A stretch of 64,000 nt of DNA. Source: DASSFG01 sp035547915 (GTDB lineage Bacteria > Planctomycetota > Planctomycetia > Pirellulales > JAICIG01). This document shows, one piece after another, positions 26,949-35,057 of the stretch. How positions within the stretch are numbered: position 1 is the stretch's first letter; the number at the start of each line of letters is the position of its first letter. Location of the stretch: NCBI GenBank assembly GCA_035547915.1, contig DASZTS010000015.1:248001-312000 (forward strand), given 5' to 3'. Under the pieces are notes generated by a model, which was not told the DNA's origin, did not search any database, and saw only the letters and a program-made list of their open reading frames with translations. Made by a program: the position numbers and the translations under genes.

Positions 26949-27344
26949 CTATTCGATCGCTCCGCCTTCGGGCGCATGCGCCGCCGAGACCACTTCGAAG
27001 ATATACCCGTTCGGATCTTCGAAGAAGAATCGTTCGAACGGGGTCGGCCGCAGAGGCGCGATGATCTTGGCCCCCTGTTCACTCAATCGCGATTTGAGCG
27101 CGGGGAACTCGCGTTCATCGACTGTGACGGCCACATGCCGGCCATATTCCCGTTCGAACGGTGACGGCTGGAAGTCGCGCACCTCGATGAGGTGCAACTC
27201 CTGGCCGCGGGCAATCTCCAGCCAGGCCGCCGGCTGGCCGATGTTGTTGGGACGTTCGATGGGGCGCCAACCAAGCGTAGCCGCAAAGAATGCGCGCGAC
27301 CGCGCCACGTCGCACGTGGCCAGCGTGATATGGGCGATCGCCAT
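26949..27344 (-). CDS. VOC family (glyoxalase/bleomycin-resistance fold) protein
   Basis: A 131-residue single VOC domain: AIAHITLATCDVARSRAFFAATLGW at the N-terminus, AWLEIARGQELHLIEV, HVAVTVDEREFPALKSRL, then FFFEDPNGYIFEVV with the metal-binding Glu. Metal ligands are His (HITL), His (ELHLIEV) and Glu. ATG 27344 follows a strong AGGAGGAGT; the 21-residue upstream extension is not needed. Members range from glyoxalases to thiol transferases and dioxygenases, so the substrate is unknown. Confidence 0.82.
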   Translation of the reverse strand: MAIAHITLATCDVARSRAFFAATLGWRPIERPNNIGQPAAWLEIARGQELHLIEVRDFQPSPFEREYGRHVAVTVDEREFPALKSRLSEQGAKIIAPLRPTPFERFFFEDPNGYIFEVVSAAHAPEGGAIE

Positions 27345-27551
27345 TACCGTCACTCCTCCTTCGTCATCCCTGGCCAGTCGCCGCCGAGGGCCATTTCGAT
27401 GGGCCACGCTCAGACGGGGCCGGTAATCTTGACGATCACTTTAACAATCAACAATCCCTTTCACAATTTAACGACCGGCACCCGCGCCAATTGTCGTGAT
27501 TTTGCGGGCGAAACGGCGTTTGCCGGCCGCCGGCGGCCAGGCACGATTACC

Positions 27552-27580
27552 TGGACAATCGTTCCGAAAAAAGCTAGACT
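27552..27580 (+). promoter_or_regulatory. Sigma70-like promoter of the acetoacetyl-CoA synthetase gene
   Basis: TGGACA (27552-27557) and TAGACT (27575-27580) are separated by 17 bp in a locally AT-rich stretch, 36 bp before the ATG at 27616. The gap from 27345 to 27615 has no gene. Confidence 0.4.
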
Positions 27581-27615
27581 ATTCTGTTTGTAGCGGAACG
27601 GAAACAATTCATCGA

Positions 27616-29616
27616 ATGACCAGCGCCTGCACGGGATCCTCGTCCGACGAGCGGGCCTCGGGGTCTACGGCTGAACGGCTTTGGCAGCCGACGCCGGAGC
27701 AAATCGCTCGCTCGAATCTAATCGCGTTCATGAGCTTCCTGGCCGATCGCGGCCAGCCTGCCATGTGCGACTTCGGTGCTCTCTATCAATGGTCGGTCGA
27801 GCAACCGCAAGCGTTCTGGGCGGCCGTGTGGGACTTCTGCGGCGTCGTGTCGAGCCGCCGCTACGATTGCGTCGTCGAACACTTCGAGTGCATGCCCGGG
27901 GCGCGTTGGTTTCCCGGTGCGCGGCTAAATTATGCGGAGAACTTGCTCCGCTTCCGCGACGATCGTGTGGCGATCGTGTCGGTCAGCGATCGTGGGCACC
28001 GTTCCGAAATGACCTACGCCCAACTCGCGCTCGCGGTCGGCCGTGCGGCGCGGGCGATGAAGGAGTTGGGGGTCGGTCCGGGCGATCGCGTCGCGGGCTA
28101 TCTGCCCAACATTCCCCAAGCGGTCATTTCGATGCTTGCGGCCGCCAGCCTGGGCGCGGTCTGGTCGTGTTGTTCGCCCGATTTCGGCGCGCAGGGTGTT
28201 TTGGATCGCTTCGGCCAGATCGAACCCAAATTACTCATCGCGGTCGATGGCCATATCGAAGTCGGACGCCAGGTCGACTTGCTTCCGCGTGTGCGCGAGA
28301 TCTGCGAGCGCATCGGGTCGATCGAGCAGGTCGTCATCGTGCCCGATCTCGATCCGCCGCATGTCAATCTCGATGCCTTGGCCGGCGCCGTGGCTTGGGA
28401 CGACTTTCTGGCCGGCGCGGCCGCGGGCCCACCGACTTTCGAACAACTCCCCGCGGATCACCCGCTGTACATACTCTATTCGTCGGGGACGACCGGGCCG
28501 CCCAAATGCATCGTCCATACGGGCGGCGGCATTCTCCTCAAGCATCTCTCCGAACATGTGCTGCACGGCGGCCTGACCCGCGACGACCGGCTGTTCTACT
28601 TCACGTCGACCGGCTGGATGATGTGGAACTGGCTCGTCAGTGGCCTGGCCGTCGGTTGCACCGTGGTACTCTACGACGGGGCTCCCCTGTCGCCCAAGGT
28701 CGACGTGCTCTTCGACCTGGCCGAGAGTGAAAAGCTCACCATCTTCGGCACCAGCCCCAAGTACCTCTCGACGATCGAGAAGGTGCGATTGGAGCCGGCC
28801 AAGACGCACGATCTCTCGTCGCTCAAGGCGATTCTCTCGACGGGGGCGCCGTTGCACAACGAGAACTTCGACTACGTCTACCGAGCCATCAAACCCGACG
28901 TGCGACTGTCGAGCATCTCGGGCGGCACAGAACTGTGTGGCTTCTTCGCCAGCGACAACCCTATCGGTCCCGTCTATCGCGGCGAGTTACAGTGCCGGAC
29001 GCTGGGAACGAAGGTGCAGGTGTTCGACGACGCCGGCCAACCGACTGTCGGCCAAAAGGGCGAACTCGTCTGCGCGGCCCCGTTCCCGTCGATGCCGCTC
29101 GGGTTTTGGAACGATCCCGAGGCCTACCACCGGACCTACTTCGAGCAGTTCCCCGGCGTCTGGCGGCATGGCGACCTGGCCGAGTTGAACGAGCGCGGCG
29201 GAATGGTCATCTATGGCCGCTCCGATGCGACTTTGAATCCTGGCGGAGTGCGCATCGGCACCGCCGAGATCTATCGGCCGGTCGAAAAGGTGCCCGAAGT
29301 CTTGGAGAGCATTGTCGTCGGTCAGCAGTGGGAGGGCGACATGCGTGTCGTGCTCTTCGTCAAGCTCCGCGAAGGCCTGGTGCTCGACAATGATCTGCGC
29401 CGTCGGATCCGCGACGAGATTCGTCATAGCACCACCGCACGGCACGTGCCGGCCAAGGTGTTGCAGGTGGCCGACATTCCGCGCACCCGCAGCGGCAAGC
29501 TCGTGGAATTGGCCGTGCGCGACATCATTCACGGCCGACCCGTGCGCAACGCCGACGCGATTCTCAATCCCGAGGCATTGGCCCTCTTCAAAAACCGCCC
29601 CGAATTGGCAAACTAG
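27616..29616 (+). CDS. aacS: Acetoacetyl-CoA synthetase
   Basis: An ANL-superfamily adenylating enzyme of 666 residues that converts acetoacetate, ATP and CoA to acetoacetyl-CoA. The AMP-binding motif YSSGTTGPPKCIVH lies near residue 293. Family-specific features include GGGILLKHLSEHVLH, FTSTGWMMWNWL, ISGGTELCGFF and the C-terminal hinge GRSDATLNPGGVRIGTAEIY. The catalytic Lys sits near the end in TRSGKLVELAVR. ATG 27616 gives a normal N-terminus; longer in-frame starts run into the promoter. It is likely used in ketone-body or PHB metabolism. Confidence 0.92.
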   Translation: MTSACTGSSSDERASGSTAERLWQPTPEQIARSNLIAFMSFLADRGQPAMCDFGALYQWSVEQPQAFWAAVWDFCGVVSSRRYDCVVEHFECMPGARWFPGARLNYAENLLRFRDDRVAIVSVSDRGHRSEMTYAQLALAVGRAARAMKELGVGPGDRVAGYLPNIPQAVISMLAAASLGAVWSCCSPDFGAQGVLDRFGQIEPKLLIAVDGHIEVGRQVDLLPRVREICERIGSIEQVVIVPDLDPPHVNLDALAGAVAWDDFLAGAAAGPPTFEQLPADHPLYILYSSGTTGPPKCIVHTGGGILLKHLSEHVLHGGLTRDDRLFYFTSTGWMMWNWLVSGLAVGCTVVLYDGAPLSPKVDVLFDLAESEKLTIFGTSPKYLSTIEKVRLEPAKTHDLSSLKAILSTGAPLHNENFDYVYRAIKPDVRLSSISGGTELCGFFASDNPIGPVYRGELQCRTLGTKVQVFDDAGQPTVGQKGELVCAAPFPSMPLGFWNDPEAYHRTYFEQFPGVWRHGDLAELNERGGMVIYGRSDATLNPGGVRIGTAEIYRPVEKVPEVLESIVVGQQWEGDMRVVLFVKLREGLVLDNDLRRRIRDEIRHSTTARHVPAKVLQVADIPRTRSGKLVELAVRDIIHGRPVRNADAILNPEALALFKNRPELAN

Positions 29617-29670
29617 ATAGTGTGCCCGGGGGCCGTCCGAAGTGATCGACGAACTTAGGGAGGGGATGCG

Positions 29671-30846
29671 ATGTCGGATTACCAACGACGAGAATTCTTG
29701 ACGGCGGCCACAGGATTCGCCGCTGCTGCGGCGGCGCTGGCAGCCAACGAGCAAGCGCAGGCCGGCGACACGAGCTTTCAGAACAACGTACCCGACTCGC
29801 TGCTGGCGCAGGAGGAGTTGCCGACCTTCAAATTCGCCTTGGAGAAATCGAAGGGGCGCGTGATCGGCGGCAGCTACGGCAAGGAAGCCACCGTCAAGCA
29901 ACTCCCCGTTTCCAAGGGCATGGCCGGCGTATCGATGAAGCTGGAACCGGGTGCCATGCGTGAACTGCACTGGCATGCCACGGCCGCGGAGTGGGCGTTT
30001 GTCATCGACGGGCGCGTGCGCACGACCGTGATCGATCCGCAAGGCAATTCGGAGACGAACGACTTCGAGCCGGGCGATATCTGGTATTTTCCCCGCGGCC
30101 ACGGGCACATGCTCGAATGTTTGGGCGACGAGCCGACGCACTTCATCCTCATCTTCGACAACGGCTACTTTTCGGAATTCGGCACCTTCAGCATCTCGGA
30201 CTGGCTCGGCTTGGTTCCGAAGGAATTGCTGGCGAAGAATTTCGGTCTGCCCGAGTCGGCCTTCGACGGCTTTCCCACGGAAGAGGTCTATTTTGCGCGC
30301 GGCAAGCAGCCGCCGGAAAAGATCGCCGCCCCGTTGGCAGGCGTGAAATCACCGCCACAGACGCACAAGTATTCGCTTCTCGCCCAGCAGCCCCACCGTG
30401 TTTACAAGGGAGGCCGCGAGTGGCGTGTCGATTCCTCGAGCTTCGAGATCTCGAAGACGATCACCGGCGTCATTCTCGACCTCGACCCGGGCGCGCTGCG
30501 CGAGCTTCACTGGCATCCGACGGCCGACGAATGGCAGTACGTCATCCAGGGCGAGATTCGCGTCACGCTGTTCGGAGCGAAGGGACGATACCGCACGGAA
30601 ACGCTCGAACAGGGCGATGTCGGGTATATACCGCAAGGCTACGGGCATTCGATCGAGAACGTTGGCAAGAAACAATGCCGCGTGCTCATCGGTTTCAACA
30701 CGGGCGTGTACCAGGCGATCGACCTGTCGCAATGGATCGCCGGCAATCCGCTCGACGTGCTGGCCACGAACTTCGGTAAGCAGGCCGATCTGTTCGAGAA
30801 ATTCCCCCGTCGCGACGTGTTCATCGCGGACGAAAAGCCAGGCTGA
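29671..30846 (+). CDS. Exported bicupin of the oxalate decarboxylase family
   Basis: A 391-residue protein with a Tat-like signal (YQRREFLTAATGFAAAAAAL). Cupin 1 metal ligands are His100, His102, Glu107 (ELHWHATAAEW) and His146 (PRGHGHM). Cupin 2 ligands are His280, His282, Glu287 and His326. These match the two Mn sites of OxdC. The lid at site 1, which is SENST in B. subtilis OxdC, reads SEFGT here, keeping the Glu. The site 2 Glu next to the second lid is not kept (VLIGFNTG). It is probably Mn-dependent, but whether it decarboxylates or oxidises oxalate is open. An ECF sigma gene follows 5 bp later. Confidence 0.75.
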   Translation: MSDYQRREFLTAATGFAAAAAALAANEQAQAGDTSFQNNVPDSLLAQEELPTFKFALEKSKGRVIGGSYGKEATVKQLPVSKGMAGVSMKLEPGAMRELHWHATAAEWAFVIDGRVRTTVIDPQGNSETNDFEPGDIWYFPRGHGHMLECLGDEPTHFILIFDNGYFSEFGTFSISDWLGLVPKELLAKNFGLPESAFDGFPTEEVYFARGKQPPEKIAAPLAGVKSPPQTHKYSLLAQQPHRVYKGGREWRVDSSSFEISKTITGVILDLDPGALRELHWHPTADEWQYVIQGEIRVTLFGAKGRYRTETLEQGDVGYIPQGYGHSIENVGKKQCRVLIGFNTGVYQAIDLSQWIAGNPLDVLATNFGKQADLFEKFPRRDVFIADEKPG

Positions 30847-30850
30847 GCCG

Positions 30851-31438
30851 ATGCTCGAGACGCGACTCTCCCTGCTCGATCGTGTCCGCGATCCGGCCGA
30901 TGCGGCGGCCTGGAGCGAGTTTGTGGAGTTCTACCGGCCGTTGCTGTTGGCCTACGTCCGCAAGCGAGGAGTGGGCGAGCACGACGCATTGGATGTCGTG
31001 CAAGACGCGTTTGCTCGGCTTGTGCCGGCGCTGGCCCGTTTCCACCTCGACCACGAGCGAGGCAGGTTTCGCACCTGGCTGTGGCAGGTCGCTCATGCCG
31101 CCCTGGTCGACTGGCATCGCCGCCGCGCGACTCGGCAGCGGGCGGAGCAAGAATGGGTCGATCAGCACGAGCCGGAACCGGCTGACCGGGCGGACGGGGA
31201 TTGGGACGCACTTTACCGGCAGCGTATCCTTGAAGTAGCCCTCAAACGGGTGCGCGAGTCGTCGTCGCCCGCCTCGTGGGCCTGCTTCGAGGGACGGGTG
31301 CTGGCCGACCGGCCGGCGGCCGAGATCGCCGCCGAATGGTCGGTCTCCGTCAACGCCGTCTATATCCATGCTTCGCGACTGCTTGCGCGGCTCCGCGAGG
31401 AGTGCGCCGAGTTCGCCGAAACATTGTACCAGTCATGA
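30851..31438 (+). CDS. ECF-family sigma factor
   Basis: A 195-residue RNA polymerase sigma factor. Region 2 is residues about 20-95 (EFVEFYRPLLLAYVRKRG, VQDAFARL, FRTWLWQVAHAALVDWHRR). Region 4 is residues about 125-188, with helix-turn-helix EIAAEWSVSVNAVYIHASR. It belongs to the planctomycete-rich group adjacent to Ser/Thr kinase genes. ATG 30851 is 5 bp after the bicupin stop. The stop overlaps the kinase start (ATGA), so sigma factor and kinase are coupled. Confidence 0.88.
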   Translation: MLETRLSLLDRVRDPADAAAWSEFVEFYRPLLLAYVRKRGVGEHDALDVVQDAFARLVPALARFHLDHERGRFRTWLWQVAHAALVDWHRRRATRQRAEQEWVDQHEPEPADRADGDWDALYRQRILEVALKRVRESSSPASWACFEGRVLADRPAAEIAAEWSVSVNAVYIHASRLLARLREECAEFAETLYQS

Positions 31439-33135
31439 ACGACGACGCCTGCCCCTCCGACGACGAATTGCTGGCGGCGGCGACGGACGAGGCGGCCGCC
31501 GGTCACGTTCCCCGGCACGCGGCCACGTGTCCCGCGTGCCGGGAACGGCTCGAGGAACTGCGGCGAGAGGTCGGAGCCCTACGGTCGTTCAGCGGCGTGT
31601 CGTTGCCGTCCCACGAGGCGATGATGACGCGGGCCGCGGCCGGACCCGCCATGGCAGATCGTCCGCAACTGGCCTGTATCGGACGTTACGTGGTCGTCGG
31701 TGAAATCGCCTCGGGAGGCCAAGCCGACGTCTATCGCGTGATCGACCCCGATCTGGCGCGGCCGCTCGTATTGAAGCTCTCCCGCTCCCCGTCGGGCGCC
31801 GACGAGGCCCATCGCAAGGCGGCCGTCGCCGAAGGGAAGTTGTTGGCCACGCTCGATCATCCCGGCCTGCTGCGCGTGTTCGATGCGGGCGAATTCGAGC
31901 AACGCCCGTACCTGGTGCTGGAGTATGTCCCTGGGCAGAATCTGGAGCAGCGCTTTGCGCGTGAGCGACCAACGCACGCCGAGGCAGCTCGCCTCATCTG
32001 CGAGGCGGCACAGGCGCTCTCCTATGCGCACAGCCAAGGGGTGGTGCATGGAGACATCACACCGCGCAACATGATGGTGGACGCGGCAGGGCATACGCGA
32101 CTCATCGATTTCGGTCTGGCCCGATTGGAACACATCTGGCAAGACGGTTCGTTCTCTCCCGGCGGCACACCCGAGTTCCTGCCGCCCGAGTTGGTATCGC
32201 CCGATAGCTTGCGCCGCGACGGTACGGCGAGCGACGTATTTGGTCTCGGCGCCACATTCTATTGGCTCGTCACCGGCCGCGGCCCGTTTGCCGCACCGAC
32301 GGTGGTCGAGTCGTTGGAGCTTGCCCGACGAGGGGAAATCGATTTCCAACCACTGCGGGCGGCGCGCCTGCCCGGTCGGCTGATGCGATGGTGCATGGAG
32401 ACGCTGACGACCGATCCCGCTCGCCGTCCGACCGCTGCTCAGTCTGTTAAGCAGTTGCGGCCCGTCGCGCCGATGGCGGCCATGCGCAGCAAGGCGGTCG
32501 TGATCGTCGTGCTGCTTGCCGCGCTCGTCCTGCTCGAAACGGTTCAATGGCTGTCGAACACCTCGACTTCGTCCACAGGGGGCCTGAACCGATCGGTCGT
32601 CCTCTCGGTGCCCGATGTGATGGTCATCCGCAACGACGAAGTCGTCAACCTCTCCAACGTATTGCCGCTGCGTACCGGCGACCACATCACGATCAGGTTC
32701 GTGGTCTCGCCTGGTGAGGAAGTGACCGTCGTCTGGCTCGATGCGGCTGGCAAGGCACGTCGCCTGAGTACGGCGCGCACGCTGGCGGACGAAGTCGATC
32801 GGATCCGTTACCCCGAATCGGACCGTCCCATAACCGTGACGGAACCGGAGGGGACCGACGTCATCTTTGTCTGCCGCGGTGCACCGATTCCCGAGGAGCG
32901 GCTGCTAGCGTGTTTCCCGTCTCAGCCGCCGCCCCCGCTCCCCGACCAGGTCCTACTGCAAATGCAACGAATGGGAGTCGAGCCGATGGGGCCGCTAGCC
33001 CCGCGGAGCGCCGAGGCAGCGGCGGTTGCCGAGGCCGAGACCTTCCTCAAAGCCATCGATGCCCGTCTGCGCGGCCACTTCGAGGGCGTGCGGGCCGTCG
33101 CCTTTCCTCACCGGCCTCGAAAACCGGCAGATTGA
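31435..33135 (+). CDS. Membrane Ser/Thr kinase with an N-terminal anti-sigma zinc-finger-like motif
   Basis: A 566-residue protein. The N-terminus has H24-x3-H28-x3-C32-x2-C35, like zinc-binding anti-sigma domains. The kinase domain spans about residues 85-340: glycine loop GEIASGGQADVY, ATP-Lys K114 (LVLKLS), catalytic loop H205-G206-D207 (HGDITPRN, Arg of HRD lost and Lys replaced by Thr), and DFG at 225-227. A membrane helix at about 351-373 is followed by an extracytoplasmic region of about 190 residues. It is coupled to the ECF sigma gene. The zinc-finger motif may bind the sigma factor, and the kinase would then regulate it; this is inference. Confidence 0.78.
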   Translation: MNDDACPSDDELLAAATDEAAAGHVPRHAATCPACRERLEELRREVGALRSFSGVSLPSHEAMMTRAAAGPAMADRPQLACIGRYVVVGEIASGGQADVYRVIDPDLARPLVLKLSRSPSGADEAHRKAAVAEGKLLATLDHPGLLRVFDAGEFEQRPYLVLEYVPGQNLEQRFARERPTHAEAARLICEAAQALSYAHSQGVVHGDITPRNMMVDAAGHTRLIDFGLARLEHIWQDGSFSPGGTPEFLPPELVSPDSLRRDGTASDVFGLGATFYWLVTGRGPFAAPTVVESLELARRGEIDFQPLRAARLPGRLMRWCMETLTTDPARRPTAAQSVKQLRPVAPMAAMRSKAVVIVVLLAALVLLETVQWLSNTSTSSTGGLNRSVVLSVPDVMVIRNDEVVNLSNVLPLRTGDHITIRFVVSPGEEVTVVWLDAAGKARRLSTARTLADEVDRIRYPESDRPITVTEPEGTDVIFVCRGAPIPEERLLACFPSQPPPPLPDQVLLQMQRMGVEPMGPLAPRSAEAAAVAEAETFLKAIDARLRGHFEGVRAVAFPHRPRKPAD

Positions 33136-33310
33136 GCCCGGCCGAGTTCTCTCCCGCCGGTGAGCCAGCTCTATTTGCATCCTAACCGCCTTCTGCATAG
33201 GCGTTTAGGTCCTCTAGGCAAGCTCGTGCGTCGCCGATTGCTGAGATTTCTGAAAGGTCGTCCGGCGGCGGCCGTATCACCTTATGAGATCGGCAAGCGA
33301 TAGCCCGATC

Positions 33311-33330
33311 AACAAACTTTTTAGTTCGTT
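33311..33330 (+). other. Small hairpin before a microprotein gene
   Basis: AACAAACT (33311-33318) and AGTTCGTT (33323-33330) pair with one mismatch around a TTTT loop, just upstream of the AGGAG of the next gene. It could affect its translation. The wider gap 33136-33347 has no gene. Confidence 0.3.
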
Positions 33331-33347
33331 TTCTAGGAGTCAGAACC

Positions 33348-33524
33348 ATGTCGACCGTTACCCACCTGGAACAATTCCGTCTGCAGCAGCAGGTCCGTCC
33401 GGTTTCGCGCGGTGATTCGAAGGCCGCGCTGCGGGCTCTATGGGGCGACGCAGTGGCGACGGTGGCGATCGTGGCACTGGCCTCGACGCTCGTGTTCGAG
33501 GTGCTGCGCGTCCTGCTCCGCTGA
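33348..33524 (+). CDS. Small single-helix membrane protein (58 residues)
   Basis: ATG 33348 follows a good AGGAG (33335-33339), and the frame codes for 58 residues before TGA at 33522. The N-terminal half is soluble and polar (STVTHLEQFRLQQQVRPVS). The C-terminal half is one hydrophobic helix (VATVAIVALASTLVFEVLRV). It is too short for common ORF cutoffs but has a good start signal and protein-like composition. I do not recognise the family. It precedes another small membrane protein and converges with the SGNH-MBOAT operon. Confidence 0.6.
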   Translation: MSTVTHLEQFRLQQQVRPVSRGDSKAALRALWGDAVATVAIVALASTLVFEVLRVLLR

Positions 33525-33528
33525 GCGG

Positions 33529-33684
33529 ATGGATGAATCGATGAAGACTTACCTGCCGTTCAGTTTACTCGCCGCCTTGCTGCTGTTTCTGGCGGCGCTC
33601 GATTACGCGGGCTTCTCGGGCTCGCCGATCGACGTGCCTGATCGCGGCACTGACGCGGTGCCTACAGACCACCGCCCGCTTTGA
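33529..33684 (+). CDS. Small membrane protein (about 47-51 residues)
   Basis: It starts at ATG 33529 or ATG 33541 (the second gives 47 residues). A hydrophobic helix (LPFSLLAALLLFLAALDYAG) is followed by a polar tail (PIDVPDRGTDAVPTDHRPL). It begins 4 bp after the previous gene, so they are probably cotranscribed. Its last 23 bases overlap the 3' end of the minus-strand SGNH gene. Function unknown; it could also be a chance ORF. Confidence 0.4.
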   Translation: MDESMKTYLPFSLLAALLLFLAALDYAGFSGSPIDVPDRGTDAVPTDHRPL

Positions 33685-34789
33685 GCTTTTCGGCGACCAT
33701 CTTCGATAAACGGTCGGCACCGTTTTTCGTCAGGTGGGCCTCGTCGGTGAACAGCCGATCGGGAATGGCCTTCTCGAAGTCGATCACCGTGGGCGGCGCG
33801 TCGGGGAAGGCGGTTCGCAAGACCTCATACAGGCAGGGCTTGGCATTCGGCGGGAGGATTTTTCGCGTGGTTGATCGTAACGGCATGATGAAGATCACTA
33901 CCTTTGCGCCAAGTTCGCGATAGGCGCTGATCATGCGCACGATACAACGCGCCTGGGCTCCGTTCGGGTCGTAGTTCTCGGGCTCAAAATGCCCGCGCTT
34001 GTGCCAGAAGTCCATCTGGAGCTGGGCAAACTGGTTTTCCGCGTCGTCCATGTTCCACAGCCACAACGGATCTTCGTCCCACGGTTCGGCGGCCGGGGTG
34101 GCCAGCCGTTCGGCAGTAACTCCGGCCATATAGAAGACGAACAGTCGTGCCGTGTAAATGTGCGAACGCAGGAAGTGGCCCATGATGCCACGGTGTTTGA
34201 CGGCCCAGTGCGAATGCAGCCAGCCCAAGCCGCCGAGGCTCGCAAAGTGCGACTCCAACGCGCGACGGCGACGGCCGACGACCCGGAGCGGTCCCGCGGT
34301 CGGTTCATCCCCCAGATAACGCTCGCCGACGAGCATTTGGGGATGCACGCCGAGTGCAACCACCGTCGGTTTCAAGCCACAGAAGAACACCGGGTGCATC
34401 ACATTCTCGATGTTCTCGAAGCTCAAACCGGCGCCCGAGAGCACGATCCAACGGTCGGCGGCGGTGGCTTCGGCATCCAAGAATCGTCGTTGGATGCCGG
34501 CTGCGGTGGTCGAGACCCCGATGAACACGCCCAGCCGCGTATCCGGCGGCAACTGGCCCCGCTGGTACAAACGGTCGACGGCCGCCACGCGGCCCCACAT
34601 TCTTTCATATAGAGCCCAACCGAGCGGGCGCTGGCTGGGATGGACCGCCGCCGCGTCGGCCCCGAGCGTACGGTCGAGGACGTAGTGCGACACGCCAAAG
34701 ATCCAAGCAGCGCAGAACGCCACCACGATCAATCCGGATAAGCGACGTACGTCGATCACCTTCGTCGTCAGCAGCCTAAAGACGTTCAT
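33662..34789 (-). CDS. Membrane-anchored SGNH/DltD-like hydrolase-fold protein
   Basis: A 375-residue protein with one N-terminal membrane helix (about residues 18-36), placing the rest outside the cytoplasmic membrane. The SGNH-like blocks are GVFIGVSTTAAGI (Ser93 as nucleophile), VLSGAGLSFENIENV, and DEAHLTKNGADRL near the C-terminus, with Asp349 and His352 forming the D-x-x-H pair. The same plan is found in DltD, which transfers D-alanine to teichoic acid, and in AlgX/AlgJ-like transferases. It is the last gene of an operon with a carrier protein, an MBOAT and a DltX-like microprotein. I infer the final acyl transfer to a cell-surface acceptor. Confidence 0.72.
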   Translation of the reverse strand: MNVFRLLTTKVIDVRRLSGLIVVAFCAAWIFGVSHYVLDRTLGADAAAVHPSQRPLGWALYERMWGRVAAVDRLYQRGQLPPDTRLGVFIGVSTTAAGIQRRFLDAEATAADRWIVLSGAGLSFENIENVMHPVFFCGLKPTVVALGVHPQMLVGERYLGDEPTAGPLRVVGRRRRALESHFASLGGLGWLHSHWAVKHRGIMGHFLRSHIYTARLFVFYMAGVTAERLATPAAEPWDEDPLWLWNMDDAENQFAQLQMDFWHKRGHFEPENYDPNGAQARCIVRMISAYRELGAKVVIFIMPLRSTTRKILPPNAKPCLYEVLRTAFPDAPPTVIDFEKAIPDRLFTDEAHLTKNGADRLSKMVAEKLKAGGGL

Positions 34790-34896
34790 GAACCGGCGCT
34801 AGCCCACCAAACGGGCCACGGAAGTGTTGAGTGTCGGAGGATGCGTTTTTATTGTAGGCACCAAACTTCACTATAACTCGATTCGAGCGGCAGTCG

Positions 34897-35043
34897 TTAG
34901 AACCCCTGGTAGAAGAACTGCGCGCCGCTTTCGCCAAGCCAATACACGAGCAAGAGCTGAACGACCACCCATACCAGCCGCAGGGCAAACTGCCAGGCGG
35001 GGACGCGAAGCTCGTTCGGTGTGGAATCTGTGGAGGTATTCAT
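34897..35043 (-). CDS. DltX-like membrane microprotein (48 residues)
   Basis: This frame runs from ATG 35043 to TAA 34897-34899. It codes for a polar N-terminus (about 16 residues), one hydrophobic helix (FALRLVWVVVQLLLVYWLG) and a C-terminus ending GAQFFYQGF. The last residues F-F-Y-Q-G-F match the F-x-Y-x-x-F ending of DltX (typically FIYNEF). Size (48 versus about 45-50) and one-helix layout also agree. It lies 14 bp after the MBOAT stop and 107 bp before the SGNH gene. In Dlt systems the DltX C-terminal tyrosine is reported to carry the acyl group from DltB to DltD; here it would be Tyr45. Homology is inferred from motif, size and position, not from alignment. Confidence 0.65.
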   Translation of the reverse strand: MNTSTDSTPNELRVPAWQFALRLVWVVVQLLLVYWLGESGAQFFYQGF

Positions 35044-35057
35044 ACGCGGTCCACGGC

